Below, piece after piece: positions 26,274 to 34,266 of a DNA stretch of 64,000 bases (the first letter of the stretch is position 1; every line of letters begins with the position of its first letter). The position numbers and the translations under genes were made by a program. This DNA comes from Phenylobacterium immobile (ATCC 35973). GTDB lineage: Bacteria > Pseudomonadota > Alphaproteobacteria > Caulobacterales > Caulobacteraceae. Below the pieces are notes generated by a model. It was not told the origin of the DNA and made no database searches. It saw only the letters and a program-made list of their open reading frames with translations. The DNA lies in the NCBI RefSeq assembly GCF_001375595.1, contig NZ_CVJQ01000001.1:2815816-2879815 (forward strand), written 5' to 3'.

Positions 26274-26405
26274 GACCTCGGCCGATCTGATAGCGACCGG
26301 CCTGGCGGGCTCCGCACGGGTTCGCCGGCATCCCCGCCACCGCCCTTGATCCGTCCCACACGACGGCGTCTCCGACGGTCCCGGCGCTTGAAGGGTCCCG
26401 GTCCC

Positions 26406-27335
26406 CTATTCCGCCGCCGCGCTGAAGTCGGTCGGCAGACTTGTCAGCTCGGCGATGGACTGAAATTCGCTCAGATATTCCGGCTTGCTCTGCGCCAGCC
26501 ATCGGACGACGCGCACATTGGCGAGCAGCTTAGCGAGATAGGCCTTGGCGACGGTGAGGTGCAGGTTGTCGAGGCCGTAGGTCTCCTCGAACCCCTTGGT
26601 TTGCATCTGCAGACTGGCCAATTCTCGCTCCAGGCGGCTGACCTGTTCGCGGGTCACCGCGCTGGTTGTCGTCTTCGGCTTGCGCTTGCTCTTCGCCATT
26701 TGGGATTCGGGCGTGGCGGCCAGCAGCGCCATCACAAACGGTCGCGTGAAGTTGTTGTGGCCGATCATCAACTCGGCCGCCTCGATCTGGCGCAGCGGTG
26801 ACATCTTCCGCAGGCTGTCGAAGACGGTGAGCGGGCAAGGCGCGTCCTTCAGCATCTCGCTGGCCTCATCACCGATACCGTCCATCAACCGCGCCCGCCG
26901 CTGGATGGACGGCACGTTTATACCCAGCGCCGCGGCCAGCCGCTCTTCGGACACGCCTCGCTCAATAGCCCTGACGATCATGCGGTGCTCCTGGGGTGCG
27001 GAGAGCCGGTTGATGCGCTTGTTGTATGTGAAGGCCTCGTCGTCTGTGGAGACCAGGCACTCCACCTTCGCGTGGCCAAGGTCCTTCAGCGCCTCGATCC
27101 GAAGCTGGCCATCGAGCAGGAAATAGGTCCCCGGATTCTCCTTGTCGGCCGTCACCACCGGCGGCTCGACCAATCCCACGGCGCGGATCGAGGTGACGAT
27201 CTGCCGGTACTTGGCGCTCAGTTTCACGTCCGCGCGAAGCGACTTCATCGGCAATATTGCGTCGATGGAAAGCACGACGCTCTTGTCCAGGAACCCCCAA
27301 ACAACGCCCGCATCGGTAGACCTGTCGCCGGTCAC
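26406..27335 (-). CDS. ParB/RepB-like protein (second of pair)
   Basis: This is a 309-residue protein with a ParB N-terminal domain: DAILPMKSLRADVKLSAKYRQIVTSIRAVGLVEPPVV, then YFLLDGQLRIEALKDLG and VECLVSTDDEAFTYNKRINRL. It continues with a KorB-like HTH (GVSEERLAAALGINVPSIQRR) and a RepB-type C-terminal region (MAKSKRKPKTTTSAVTREQVSRLE) with a coiled-coil tail. The box corresponding to the canonical GERR motif of chromosomal ParB is DGQLRIEA. It is the third gene of the recombinase cassette and overlaps its neighbour by 4 bp. There is no ParA partner, so classical plasmid partition is unlikely. Confidence 0.88.
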   Translation of the reverse strand: MTGDRSTDAGVVWGFLDKSVVLSIDAILPMKSLRADVKLSAKYRQIVTSIRAVGLVEPPVVTADKENPGTYFLLDGQLRIEALKDLGHAKVECLVSTDDEAFTYNKRINRLSAPQEHRMIVRAIERGVSEERLAAALGINVPSIQRRARLMDGIGDEASEMLKDAPCPLTVFDSLRKMSPLRQIEAAELMIGHNNFTRPFVMALLAATPESQMAKSKRKPKTTTSAVTREQVSRLERELASLQMQTKGFEETYGLDNLHLTVAKAYLAKLLANVRVVRWLAQSKPEYLSEFQSIAELTSLPTDFSAAAE

Positions 27336-28225
27336 AACGAACCACCGGCCAGCCGCGCATCGAGCGCGCGCGGCATGGTGTCGAGTTGCTCGGCGCGTAG
27401 CAGCGTGGAAAAGGCGCCGTCGCCGCGCAGCTCCTTGAGAGCCTGGACTACAAACAGCAGCCGGCTCTGAACGAAATCCGCCTTCTTGGCGATCAGGCGC
27501 TGCCGGTCGGCCTCTTTGCGGAACACCTGCACCAACTCGTCCGCGGTGGGTCTACGGGCGCTGGCTGTTCGCCCAAACCGGCCGCGAGGCGTGTCGGAGT
27601 GGCGGCGATGCCGACGTTCCAACAACCGGCGCACGACCTCGATGTTCTTGCCCCGGATCTTTCCGTCAGCGTAGGCGTCCGCCAGCGCCTGCTGGACTCC
27701 CCCGTCATCACTGCGGGCGATGATCACCGCCAGGCTGAGGGGAATGACGCCGCTGTCGACCGCGGTGATCAGCTGCTCCTCACCCTTCTCCAACAGCATA
27801 ACGATCATGCCGACCCACGATGGCGTCACGCCGATCTTCTCGGCGATATCGGCATCGCTGTAGCCCCGCTGACGCATGGCCTGGACTTCCCGCATCAAAT
27901 CGACGCCGCGATGGAACGGCCTAGCGACGTTCTCCACGATGCTGTGCACCAGGCAGTCCTCTTCGCTGAGCTCCAGAACGATCGCCGGGATCTGAGTCTG
28001 GCCGAGTGCCTGGAAGGCCTCGATGCGCCCCTCGCCGCAGACCAGGTCGTAGTGCACGGCGCCGTCGGGCGACTTGCGGCGGCTCACCGTGATTGGCCGT
28101 TTCAGCCCGATGGATTCCACACTGTCGATGATGTCGCGGTGGGTCCTCCGATTTCGCGCACGTGGATTGAGAAGCGTGATGCGATCAATCGGGATGAGCT
28201 CGATGAGGATTTCCGGCTCGTCCAT
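27332..28225 (-). CDS. ParB N-terminal domain protein (first of pair)
   Basis: This is a 297-residue protein starting MDEPEILIELIPIDRI. The ParB core is LNPRARNRRTHRDIIDSVESIGLKRPITV, then CGEGRIEAFQALGQTQIPAIV, a box II-like ENVARPFHRGVDLMREVQAM, and the HTH GYSDADIAEKIGVTPSWVGMIVML. The C-terminal part is basic (LERRHRRHSDTPRGRFGR). It begins within the recombinase stop (28225 shared) and ends overlapping the second ParB-like gene, so all three are made from one message. As with its partner, no ParA gene is present. It probably binds a DNA site for the cassette, perhaps the nearby 14-bp hairpin (inference). Confidence 0.88.
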   Translation of the reverse strand: MDEPEILIELIPIDRITLLNPRARNRRTHRDIIDSVESIGLKRPITVSRRKSPDGAVHYDLVCGEGRIEAFQALGQTQIPAIVLELSEEDCLVHSIVENVARPFHRGVDLMREVQAMRQRGYSDADIAEKIGVTPSWVGMIVMLLEKGEEQLITAVDSGVIPLSLAVIIARSDDGGVQQALADAYADGKIRGKNIEVVRRLLERRHRRHSDTPRGRFGRTASARRPTADELVQVFRKEADRQRLIAKKADFVQSRLLFVVQALKELRGDGAFSTLLRAEQLDTMPRALDARLAGGSL

Positions 28226-29796
28226 CACGCGGCCTCCGCAAAGGGTATGCGCGCGGCGAGATCGAACAACTCGCCCAGGTCCTCGAAACGATAGGCGTCG
28301 ATGGAGAGGCCGTTCTCCTCGGCGAGCCGCAGCCGGCCGCCGACCAGATCGATGGACGGAAAGAGGTAGTAGTCGAGGGCGCGCACGTTGGCGGCGTCCA
28401 TCCGCACCGCGATGGTGATGTCCGGCGCCAGGCCCGTGTCGAAATGCAGCCGCCAACGATAGGCGCCGCCGGGTGTCTCTTTGCAGCGGGCAATGACGAT
28501 CGAAAGCTTCAGCTCGCCGTTGACCAACAAGAGCCCGGAGCTGTCCGCAGCCGCCGTGGTTCCTCCGGCCGCCGCCACGCCCGCGACCACGTCGGCGACG
28601 ATCTGCGGAAAGAGATCGCGCAGGCGCCGGTTGATCTGGATGTAGCGGAAATCCCGGTCCGGCCGGTAGCCGACCAAGGCGTAGGCCCTAAGCAGACTGC
28701 CAAACCGCGACCGGTAGACCGTGCTGGACGGCATGCCTTCCTGCTCATCGATGATGAGTCCTGACAGAGCGCCGGACTGATTGAGCAGCGCACGCAGAAC
28801 GGCGAGCATCTCGCTGTTGTCCATGCGCGTGGAGCGCTGTGCGATCAGCGCCTGTGCGCTGGCGAAAATGCCTGGATCAACGATGGCGTCGTACACGCCG
28901 TTCGCGCGGATCCACATGTCCGGCGTGTTGCGCACCCGCTTCTTCTTCAGCTTGAAGGAGACGTGGTTGTAGACGTTGTTGCCGACGTATTTTTCGCTGA
29001 TGAGGATCTGGTGGACAGTCCCGCGCGTCCACTCGCGGCCCAGGTCGGTGCGCCGGCCGTCCTCGTTCAGTTGGTCGGCGATCTCGCGCTCGGACTGATG
29101 CTGATCGACGAAGAGCCGGTAGATGTGGCGCACCGTGTCCACCTCTTCCGGCGGACCCGGCACCAAGATAACTCGGTCGGTCTGAAGGCTCTTCTGTTCG
29201 CCGCGATTTAGCTGGCCCTTGGGTTCGCCTCGCTCGTCGACGAGCAACCGCCGCAGGCCGTAGCCTGGGGCGCCGCCCTGGCGGAATCCCAGCTCCACCA
29301 GCCGACACTGGCCGATGAAAACCTTGGTGGAAAGCTCACGGCTGTACTCGCCGGCCATCGCGCGCTTGACGCTTTTGACGATGGTGGCGATCGGCGTGCC
29401 GTCGTTGTCGAACGGCTCCGCGCAATAGACGACCTGCAGGCCCGCGCGTCGGCACAGGTACTCGTAGAACGCGGCCTCATCGGAATCCTGGAACCGGCCC
29501 CACCGGCTGACGTCATAGACGAGCAGCACCGCGAAGTCGGTGCGGTGCTCTTCCACATCGCTGATCAGCTGCTTGAGGCCGATACGGCCCGCGATGTTCA
29601 GCCCGCTCTTACCCTCGTCGGCATAGGTATGGACGATCTCCATCCCATGGGCGTCGGCGTATTGCTGGATCGCCTCGGCCTGGTTCTCGGTGGAGTAACG
29701 CTGGTGATCGGTGGACATGCGCACGTACTGCGCGGCGCGGACCAGGGTTGGTGGCTCGCCTAGTTGGTCTGCGTCGGTGTGCACGACATCCGCCAC
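28225..29796 (-). CDS. Large serine recombinase of the XRE-ParB cassette
   Basis: This 523-residue serine recombinase has a resolvase domain with RAAQYVRMSTDHQRYS (catalytic Ser), LLVYDVSRWGRFQDSDEAAF and MAGEYSRELSTKV. A recombinase domain follows (GGAPGYGLRRLL, DTVRHIYRLFVDQHQSEREIADQLNEDG, EKYVGNNVYNHVSF). The C-terminal 200 residues are variable (GLIIDEQEGMPSSTVYRSRFGSL, then YRPDRDFRYIQINRRLR). It is only distantly like the recombinase at 7.3-8.8 kb. It leads the operon with two ParB-like genes. Its start lies 38 bp from the palindrome at 29834-29852. Confidence 0.92.
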   Translation of the reverse strand: MADVVHTDADQLGEPPTLVRAAQYVRMSTDHQRYSTENQAEAIQQYADAHGMEIVHTYADEGKSGLNIAGRIGLKQLISDVEEHRTDFAVLLVYDVSRWGRFQDSDEAAFYEYLCRRAGLQVVYCAEPFDNDGTPIATIVKSVKRAMAGEYSRELSTKVFIGQCRLVELGFRQGGAPGYGLRRLLVDERGEPKGQLNRGEQKSLQTDRVILVPGPPEEVDTVRHIYRLFVDQHQSEREIADQLNEDGRRTDLGREWTRGTVHQILISEKYVGNNVYNHVSFKLKKKRVRNTPDMWIRANGVYDAIVDPGIFASAQALIAQRSTRMDNSEMLAVLRALLNQSGALSGLIIDEQEGMPSSTVYRSRFGSLLRAYALVGYRPDRDFRYIQINRRLRDLFPQIVADVVAGVAAAGGTTAAADSSGLLLVNGELKLSIVIARCKETPGGAYRWRLHFDTGLAPDITIAVRMDAANVRALDYYLFPSIDLVGGRLRLAEENGLSIDAYRFEDLGELFDLAARIPFAEAA

Positions 29797-29830
29797 TTGG
29801 CAGATTCCTCACAAGAGCGATCCCCAGGTA

Positions 29831-29879
29831 GATTGCAACCATATTGGTTGCAGGCCGGCAAGGTGCTAATGTTGCAATC
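29831..29879. promoter_or_regulatory. Palindromic operator cluster upstream of the recombinase-ParB operon
   Basis: A perfect inverted repeat TGCAACCA-TAT-TGGTTGCA spans 29834-29852. A further half-site is present: GATTGCAAC at 29831-29839 recurs as its exact reverse complement GTTGCAATC at 29871-29879. The cluster sits in the 96-bp gap between the XRE gene stop and the recombinase start. The XRE protein is the likely binder. Confidence 0.65.
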
Positions 29880-29892
29880 GCGCAGGTTTTGT

Positions 29893-30222
29893 TCAGCCAG
29901 CGCGACGGTTGCCAACGCCGGAAGGGCGCGCTCGCGCGGTCGTTTCGGCGAGGAGGGAGTCTTGCTGTTCGTCGGACAGGCGCCGGAAGGCCATCAGAAG
30001 GTTCTGCTCACGCTCGCTGAGGCCGGGAGGACCGGCCACTTCCACGATCTCCCAGGGATGGCAATCCAGGGCTGCGGAGAGCCGCAGCAGCCAATCTGTG
30101 GTCAGTTGTCGCTTGCCGAGTTCAAGCTTGTTGAGCTGCTGATTGGACGTGCCAACCAGCGATGCGAGCGCCCTCAACGTGAGGCCACGAGCCTCTCGCA
30201 ATTCTTGAAGCCGATTAGCCAA
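29893..30222 (-). CDS. XRE-family transcriptional regulator
   Basis: This is a 109-residue protein with a Cro/CI-type HTH at the N-terminus: NRLQELREARGLTLRALASLVGTSNQQLNKLELGKRQL. A C-terminal helix follows (LSEREQNLLMAFRRLSDEQQDSLL), typical of small phage-like repressors. It is transcribed toward the recombinase-ParB operon and separated from it by a 96-bp gap carrying palindromic operator half-sites. By analogy with phage and ICE repressors it should keep the recombinase off in the resident state. Confidence 0.9.
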   Translation of the reverse strand: MANRLQELREARGLTLRALASLVGTSNQQLNKLELGKRQLTTDWLLRLSAALDCHPWEIVEVAGPPGLSEREQNLLMAFRRLSDEQQDSLLAETTARARPSGVGNRRAG

Positions 30223-30487
30223 AAGCGTCTGTTCGGCGTTCTGCGCCGCTCATAGCGGCTACGCACGCTTCGGCATCGCCTCGCGATCGCGCCGGCGAGG
30301 AAGATATATTCCCTATTTTTTCAGCCATTTAGACAGCTTTCAGCCTGAGCTTGGCTGCCCCCAGCCGGTTAGATTCATAGCGAAATGGGCACATTTTTGT
30401 AGGATTTTTTGGAGAGAAATTGCCTGCTGACTGCGCTCACGACCATTTCCCTTCAGTTCAAGACTCCAGGTGTCGCGGCGACCGGCC
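30223..30487. other. Right edge of the accessory island, no gene seen
   Basis: This 265-bp stretch is AT-richer than its surroundings (for example ATATATTCCCTATTTTTTC near 30303) and holds the presumed XRE promoter. No tRNA, integrase or copy of the tRNA-Pro 3' end is present. I could not define a direct-repeat attachment site by eye. Confidence 0.45.
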
Positions 30488-32071
30488 TCAGGCCGGCTCA
30501 ACCGTATGACGACCGTTCTCGACGACATAGGACGCGAGCGTCGAGATCGGTGAGTCTTCGCGACGCGCGTCGGCCAGGGCGCGGAAGTCGACCCGCGCCT
30601 CCTTGGCGCCGAACTCGACCCGTCCATAACCGCGAACATCGCCGTTGTAGAGCTTCAGGTCAGGGTTGGCGTCGCGGAAGCGCATGTAGCCGGATGTCTG
30701 GGCCGCGAGCGAAGTGATCGAGCCGCCGACGAAGCTCGGCGCCGCTACGGGACCGCCCTCACCTTCCCGCACATCGGCGGCGGCGAAGGTGTGGATGTCT
30801 CCGCCCAGCACCATGGGGTTGGCGACCTTGGCCTCGCGCCAGTGCGTGACGATGCGGTCCCGGCTGGCCGGGGCGCCGTCCCAGCCATCGGTGTTCCATA
30901 GGGCCGGCTCGTGGGTCTTGACGTCCTCGAGCTTCAGGGGGGCGAACAGGGTCTGCTGGGCCAGCACATTCCATTGGGCGCGGCTTTCGGACAGCGCCTT
31001 CAGGAGCCAGCGCTCCTGCTTCATGCCCAGCATGCTGCGCTCAAGGTCGAGCCGCTCGCGGCAGCTGTCGAGCGCTTCCTTGCCCATGTTCGCCGGCGTA
31101 AGGCACGGCCGGTCGGCGCGGTGCTGCCGGTCATCGAGGAACTGGAACTGCGCCCGACGCCCCCAGTCGAGGGTGCGGTAGAGCAGCATGTCCGGGCCCA
31201 CCGGCTTGGAGCGGCGGCGCAGCGGCATGTGCTCGTAATAGGCCTGATAGGCGGCCGCACGGCGGCGCAGGAAGCCTTTGACGCCGTCGGAGTAATCGAG
31301 GCTCAGCAACTCGCCCTTGTCGTTCCCGTAGTCGTTCTCGACCTCATGGTCGTCCCAGATGACCATCCAGGGCGCAGCCGCATGCGCCGCCTGCAGAAGG
31401 GGGTCGGTCTTGTAGGTGGCGTAGCGGACCCTGTAGCCGCCGATATCGTACGGCTCGAGGTTCTTGTGCAGGCGCACCGCGTTTGTCGGGTTCGGCCTCT
31501 TCTCGTAAATGTAGTCGCCGAGAAACAGAATCAGATCCGGGTTGTCCTCCACCATGTGGCGGTAGGCGGCGTAGAAGCCGGCCTCGTACTTCTGGCATGA
31601 GCAGAAGGCGATCCTCAGCTTCTCGACGTCAGCCCCGGCCTCCGGCGCGGTGCGGGTCCGACCAACGGCGCTGGTCCCGGCTTCGGTCATGAAGCGGTAG
31701 AAATAGTCCCGACCAGCGCGCAGGCCGTGCGTCTCCACGTGGACCGAGTGCCCCGCCTGCGGGCTGGCAAGCACCCGACCGGCGGCGGCGACGGTCCGGA
31801 AGCCTTGGTCTTCCGCCACCTCCCAGCGCACGGAGACGCCGCGCGGCGGCATCCCGCCGTTCGCCTCGAGGGGGCGCGGCGCCAGACGGGTCCAGAGCAC
31901 CATGCCGTCGGGCTCCGGGTCGCCCGACGCCACGCCGAGCGTGAAGGGGTCGTCAGATCCCGCCAGTCCGCCGGCGCGCTGGGCGAAAGCGCTGGGCGCC
32001 AGCGCGGCGCCCGCGAAAGCCGAGGCGCGGACCAGCAGTCGGCGCCGGCTCAGGAAATCCAGTCGGTCCAT
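30488..32071 (-). CDS. PhoD-type alkaline phosphatase/phosphodiesterase
   Basis: This is a 527-residue secreted metallophosphoesterase. A twin-arginine signal (SRRRLLVRASAFAGAALAPSAFA) exports the folded protein. An N-terminal fibronectin-like domain (PFTLGVASGDPEPDGMVLWTRLAP) precedes the catalytic domain, which has FCSCQKYEAGFYAAYRHM, LILFLGDYIYE, IWDDHEVENDYG and a late GGDIHTFAAADV motif; these supply Asp, His and Asn metal ligands. PhoD enzymes release phosphate from phosphodiesters and use Ca2+/Fe3+. No phosphate-responsive box was located by eye. It stands alone at the first core position right of the island. Confidence 0.92.
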   Translation of the reverse strand: MDRLDFLSRRRLLVRASAFAGAALAPSAFAQRAGGLAGSDDPFTLGVASGDPEPDGMVLWTRLAPRPLEANGGMPPRGVSVRWEVAEDQGFRTVAAAGRVLASPQAGHSVHVETHGLRAGRDYFYRFMTEAGTSAVGRTRTAPEAGADVEKLRIAFCSCQKYEAGFYAAYRHMVEDNPDLILFLGDYIYEKRPNPTNAVRLHKNLEPYDIGGYRVRYATYKTDPLLQAAHAAAPWMVIWDDHEVENDYGNDKGELLSLDYSDGVKGFLRRRAAAYQAYYEHMPLRRRSKPVGPDMLLYRTLDWGRRAQFQFLDDRQHRADRPCLTPANMGKEALDSCRERLDLERSMLGMKQERWLLKALSESRAQWNVLAQQTLFAPLKLEDVKTHEPALWNTDGWDGAPASRDRIVTHWREAKVANPMVLGGDIHTFAAADVREGEGGPVAAPSFVGGSITSLAAQTSGYMRFRDANPDLKLYNGDVRGYGRVEFGAKEARVDFRALADARREDSPISTLASYVVENGRHTVEPA

Positions 32072-32149
32072 GGTCGGATCATTCCCCTAGGGCGTGTGTC
32101 TCGCCTTTAGGAGAGGTTTGCGTCGTTTGCGCGAAGGCGGAATACGCGG

Positions 32150-32749
32150 CTAGGCGCTCGTGCGCGTGCGGCGCGCCTTGGTCTTGGCGGGCCGCTTGGC
32201 CTCCGCCTCTTCCATCCGTCCACGACCTTTCGCGGCGATGTCGCCGATCAGGGCGGCGAAATCGTCGAGCTTGTCGGCGGGGATGAAGGACAGGAAGTTA
32301 TCTTCCAGGGCTGTGAGCAGGGCGGCGTGAGAGGCCTCAAAGTCGGCGCGGCCCTTGTCCGTCATCACGGCGAAGGTCGCCCGGCCGTCATCTTCGGCGC
32401 GCCTGCGGACCACTTGACCGCGACCTTCAAGCCCGTCGATCCGACGACTTATACGGCTCTCGCTCAGCAGGGTGCGGCGGGCCAGGTCGACGAAGCGCAG
32501 TTCGCCGCCCGCGTTGTCGATGTAGAGCATCAGCTCATAGTCGGCGAGAGACAGGGGGCCGGCGGCGACCATCTGCCGGTTTATGCTCTCAGAAACGGCG
32601 CGATAGGCCTTCAGAAACCCACCCCAGGCGCGCTGAGCGGGCTGCGGCAGGTCACGGAAATGCCGAGGCGCGGCCGTAGCCTCAGTGGGCGTTGCGGCCG
32701 AGCCGGCGTCGTTGGCCGATTCGGTGGCGACGGACGGGTTGGACTCCAT
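32150..32749 (-). CDS. MarR-family transcriptional regulator
   Basis: This protein of about 199 residues has a winged-helix MarR core: WGGFLKAYRAVSESINRQMVAAGPLSLADYELML, GGELRFVDLARRTLLSESRISRRIDGLEGRGQVVRRR and the wing EDDGRATFAVMTDKGRADF. A low-complexity N-terminal tail and a basic Lys/Arg-rich C-terminal tail (KRPAKTKARRTRTS) flank it. The ATG at 32749 is preferred over one 21 bp upstream because AAGGGCG lies at good spacing. It follows the MFS gene by 37 bp on the same strand, so the two are probably one operon, divergent from the Rieske oxygenase gene. Confidence 0.88.
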   Translation of the reverse strand: MESNPSVATESANDAGSAATPTEATAAPRHFRDLPQPAQRAWGGFLKAYRAVSESINRQMVAAGPLSLADYELMLYIDNAGGELRFVDLARRTLLSESRISRRIDGLEGRGQVVRRRAEDDGRATFAVMTDKGRADFEASHAALLTALEDNFLSFIPADKLDDFAALIGDIAAKGRGRMEEAEAKRPAKTKARRTRTSA

Positions 32750-32786
32750 GCTTTCGCCCTTACCATCCAAAGCTGCGGACGGCGAC

Positions 32787-34115
32787 CTATTCCGCCGCCT
32801 TCGGAATGACGAGGGTCGAACGCGGATCCGGCACGCGGGCCAGCATCAGGACCAGCCCGAGGCTGAGCACACCGGCGGAGGTCCAGAACAGCGCCGGATA
32901 GCCCAGGTGGCTGCCGATCACGCCGCCCAACAAGGGCGCCAGGGCGGCAAAGAACCCTTGCGCGGTCGATGACAGCGCCATGCGCATGGGCAGCTCGTGG
33001 CGCGAGCCGAACTCCAGGATCATGGTCTGGGCGCTCATCTGCCAGCCCGACTGCGAGCCGCCGAGGCCGCAGAAGGCGATGAAGATCAGCGGCAGGGAAT
33101 GAACTTGCAGGAGCATGACCGTCGCCGCCGCCCAGAGCGCCAGGGCGCCGACGGTCACGATGCGGAACCCCTTCTTATCGCCGAGGTAGCCCCAGACCAG
33201 GTTCGCCACGGTGTCTGCGCCCAGATAGGCGATCGACAGGATGCCAATGTTAGCGCCGGTCATCTTGATCGTTTCGCCGGCGTACAGAATGTAGAAGGGC
33301 ACGGCCATCCGGCCGATCGCCGCCAGGGCCTGGACGATCACGAAGAACATGTAGGGCCGATTGGCGGTCAGCAGCCTCGGGAATTCGCGCAGACGCTCGG
33401 TGATGCGGCTCTTCTCGCGGATCGTCACGGTCTCCGGCTCGCGCATGACGAACTGGAGGATCGTCAGACCCGCCGTCGTCAGGGCCGCCGACAGCAGGAA
33501 GGTCGTCGCATAGCCATTGCCCAGCACGTTGTGGCCGATGAGATAGCGGCCGGCGAGAAACGAGATGACCGCCGCGATCAGGCCTCCGGTCATGTTGCGC
33601 CAAGCTTGCAGCCGACCGCGACGGGCCAGCGGAATGACTTTCGAGATGAGCAGTTGGAAGACCACCTGCTGCGCGCCCATGAACAGGCCGAACAGGGTGA
33701 TGAACAACAGCAGAGAGGCGGTGAGCGCCGTCTTGTCGTGGATGAAGAAGCCACAGAGCGCCAGAGCGAGGATCTGCAGGCGCGCGATGCCGCCGATCCA
33801 GGCTGCGAACCGCATCACCTTGCGCTGGTTCTCGACGAGGCCGGCGGCGACCACCGGAGAGACGATCTGTCCGACCTGTTGCAAGGCCAGACCCAAGCCG
33901 ACGATCGTCGTCGAGCCCGAGACGGAGAACAGATAGGCGGGCAGGAAGGTCGGCGCATTCAGGATGCGCATGCCCGTCATGCCCAGCATGCCGTGCATGA
34001 AATTGGCGAAGTAGTTCCGCGGCAGATTCTTCCACACGAAGGCTTCGTAGTCGGCCTCGCGCTCAGCCAAGCTCTTCTGCGGCGTGACCTGCGGGTCTGT
34101 CTCCGTACTGGTCAC
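32787..34115 (-). CDS. Major facilitator superfamily transporter
   Basis: This 442-residue inner-membrane protein is predicted to have 12 helices. Long hydrophobic segments include NAPTFLPAYLFSVSG, TALTASLLLFITLFGLFMGAQQVVF, YMFFVIVQALAAIGRMAVPFYIL and FFAALAPLLGGVIGSHLG, with MFS-type loops such as YLGDKKGFRIV. The substrate is unknown. Its position beside a Rieske oxygenase and a MarR regulator suggests uptake or efflux of an aromatic or related compound. It begins 151 bp from the oxygenase start on the opposite strand. Confidence 0.88.
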   Translation of the reverse strand: MTSTETDPQVTPQKSLAEREADYEAFVWKNLPRNYFANFMHGMLGMTGMRILNAPTFLPAYLFSVSGSTTIVGLGLALQQVGQIVSPVVAAGLVENQRKVMRFAAWIGGIARLQILALALCGFFIHDKTALTASLLLFITLFGLFMGAQQVVFQLLISKVIPLARRGRLQAWRNMTGGLIAAVISFLAGRYLIGHNVLGNGYATTFLLSAALTTAGLTILQFVMREPETVTIREKSRITERLREFPRLLTANRPYMFFVIVQALAAIGRMAVPFYILYAGETIKMTGANIGILSIAYLGADTVANLVWGYLGDKKGFRIVTVGALALWAAATVMLLQVHSLPLIFIAFCGLGGSQSGWQMSAQTMILEFGSRHELPMRMALSSTAQGFFAALAPLLGGVIGSHLGYPALFWTSAGVLSLGLVLMLARVPDPRSTLVIPKAAE

Positions 34116-34220
34116 TTCAGACTCCCCAGTTGGCGCCGTTACGATCTGGCGCCTGTCCGCAAGAAATTGTAGCGCGCTCGGCCAGAGCTTGCGCGGCGGC
34201 GATATCGCACTAACATGCGC

Positions 34221-34234
34221 CTTGCAAACGCAAG
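34221..34234. promoter_or_regulatory. Candidate MarR-type operator before the Rieske oxygenase gene
   Basis: The sequence CTTGC-AAAC-GCAAG is an inverted repeat 32 bp upstream of the oxygenase ATG, in the region shared with the divergent MFS-MarR operon. A TTGC-N4-GCAA core is of the type bound by MarR-family repressors. Binding is inferred. Confidence 0.45.
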
Positions 34235-34266
34235 AATTCTATCGGCCGCCCGAGGAGACACCCCCG

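Noticed and set aside
26406..28225. Plasmid partition system
   Set aside because: Two ParB-like genes are present but no ParA or replication gene; they are coupled to a recombinase instead.
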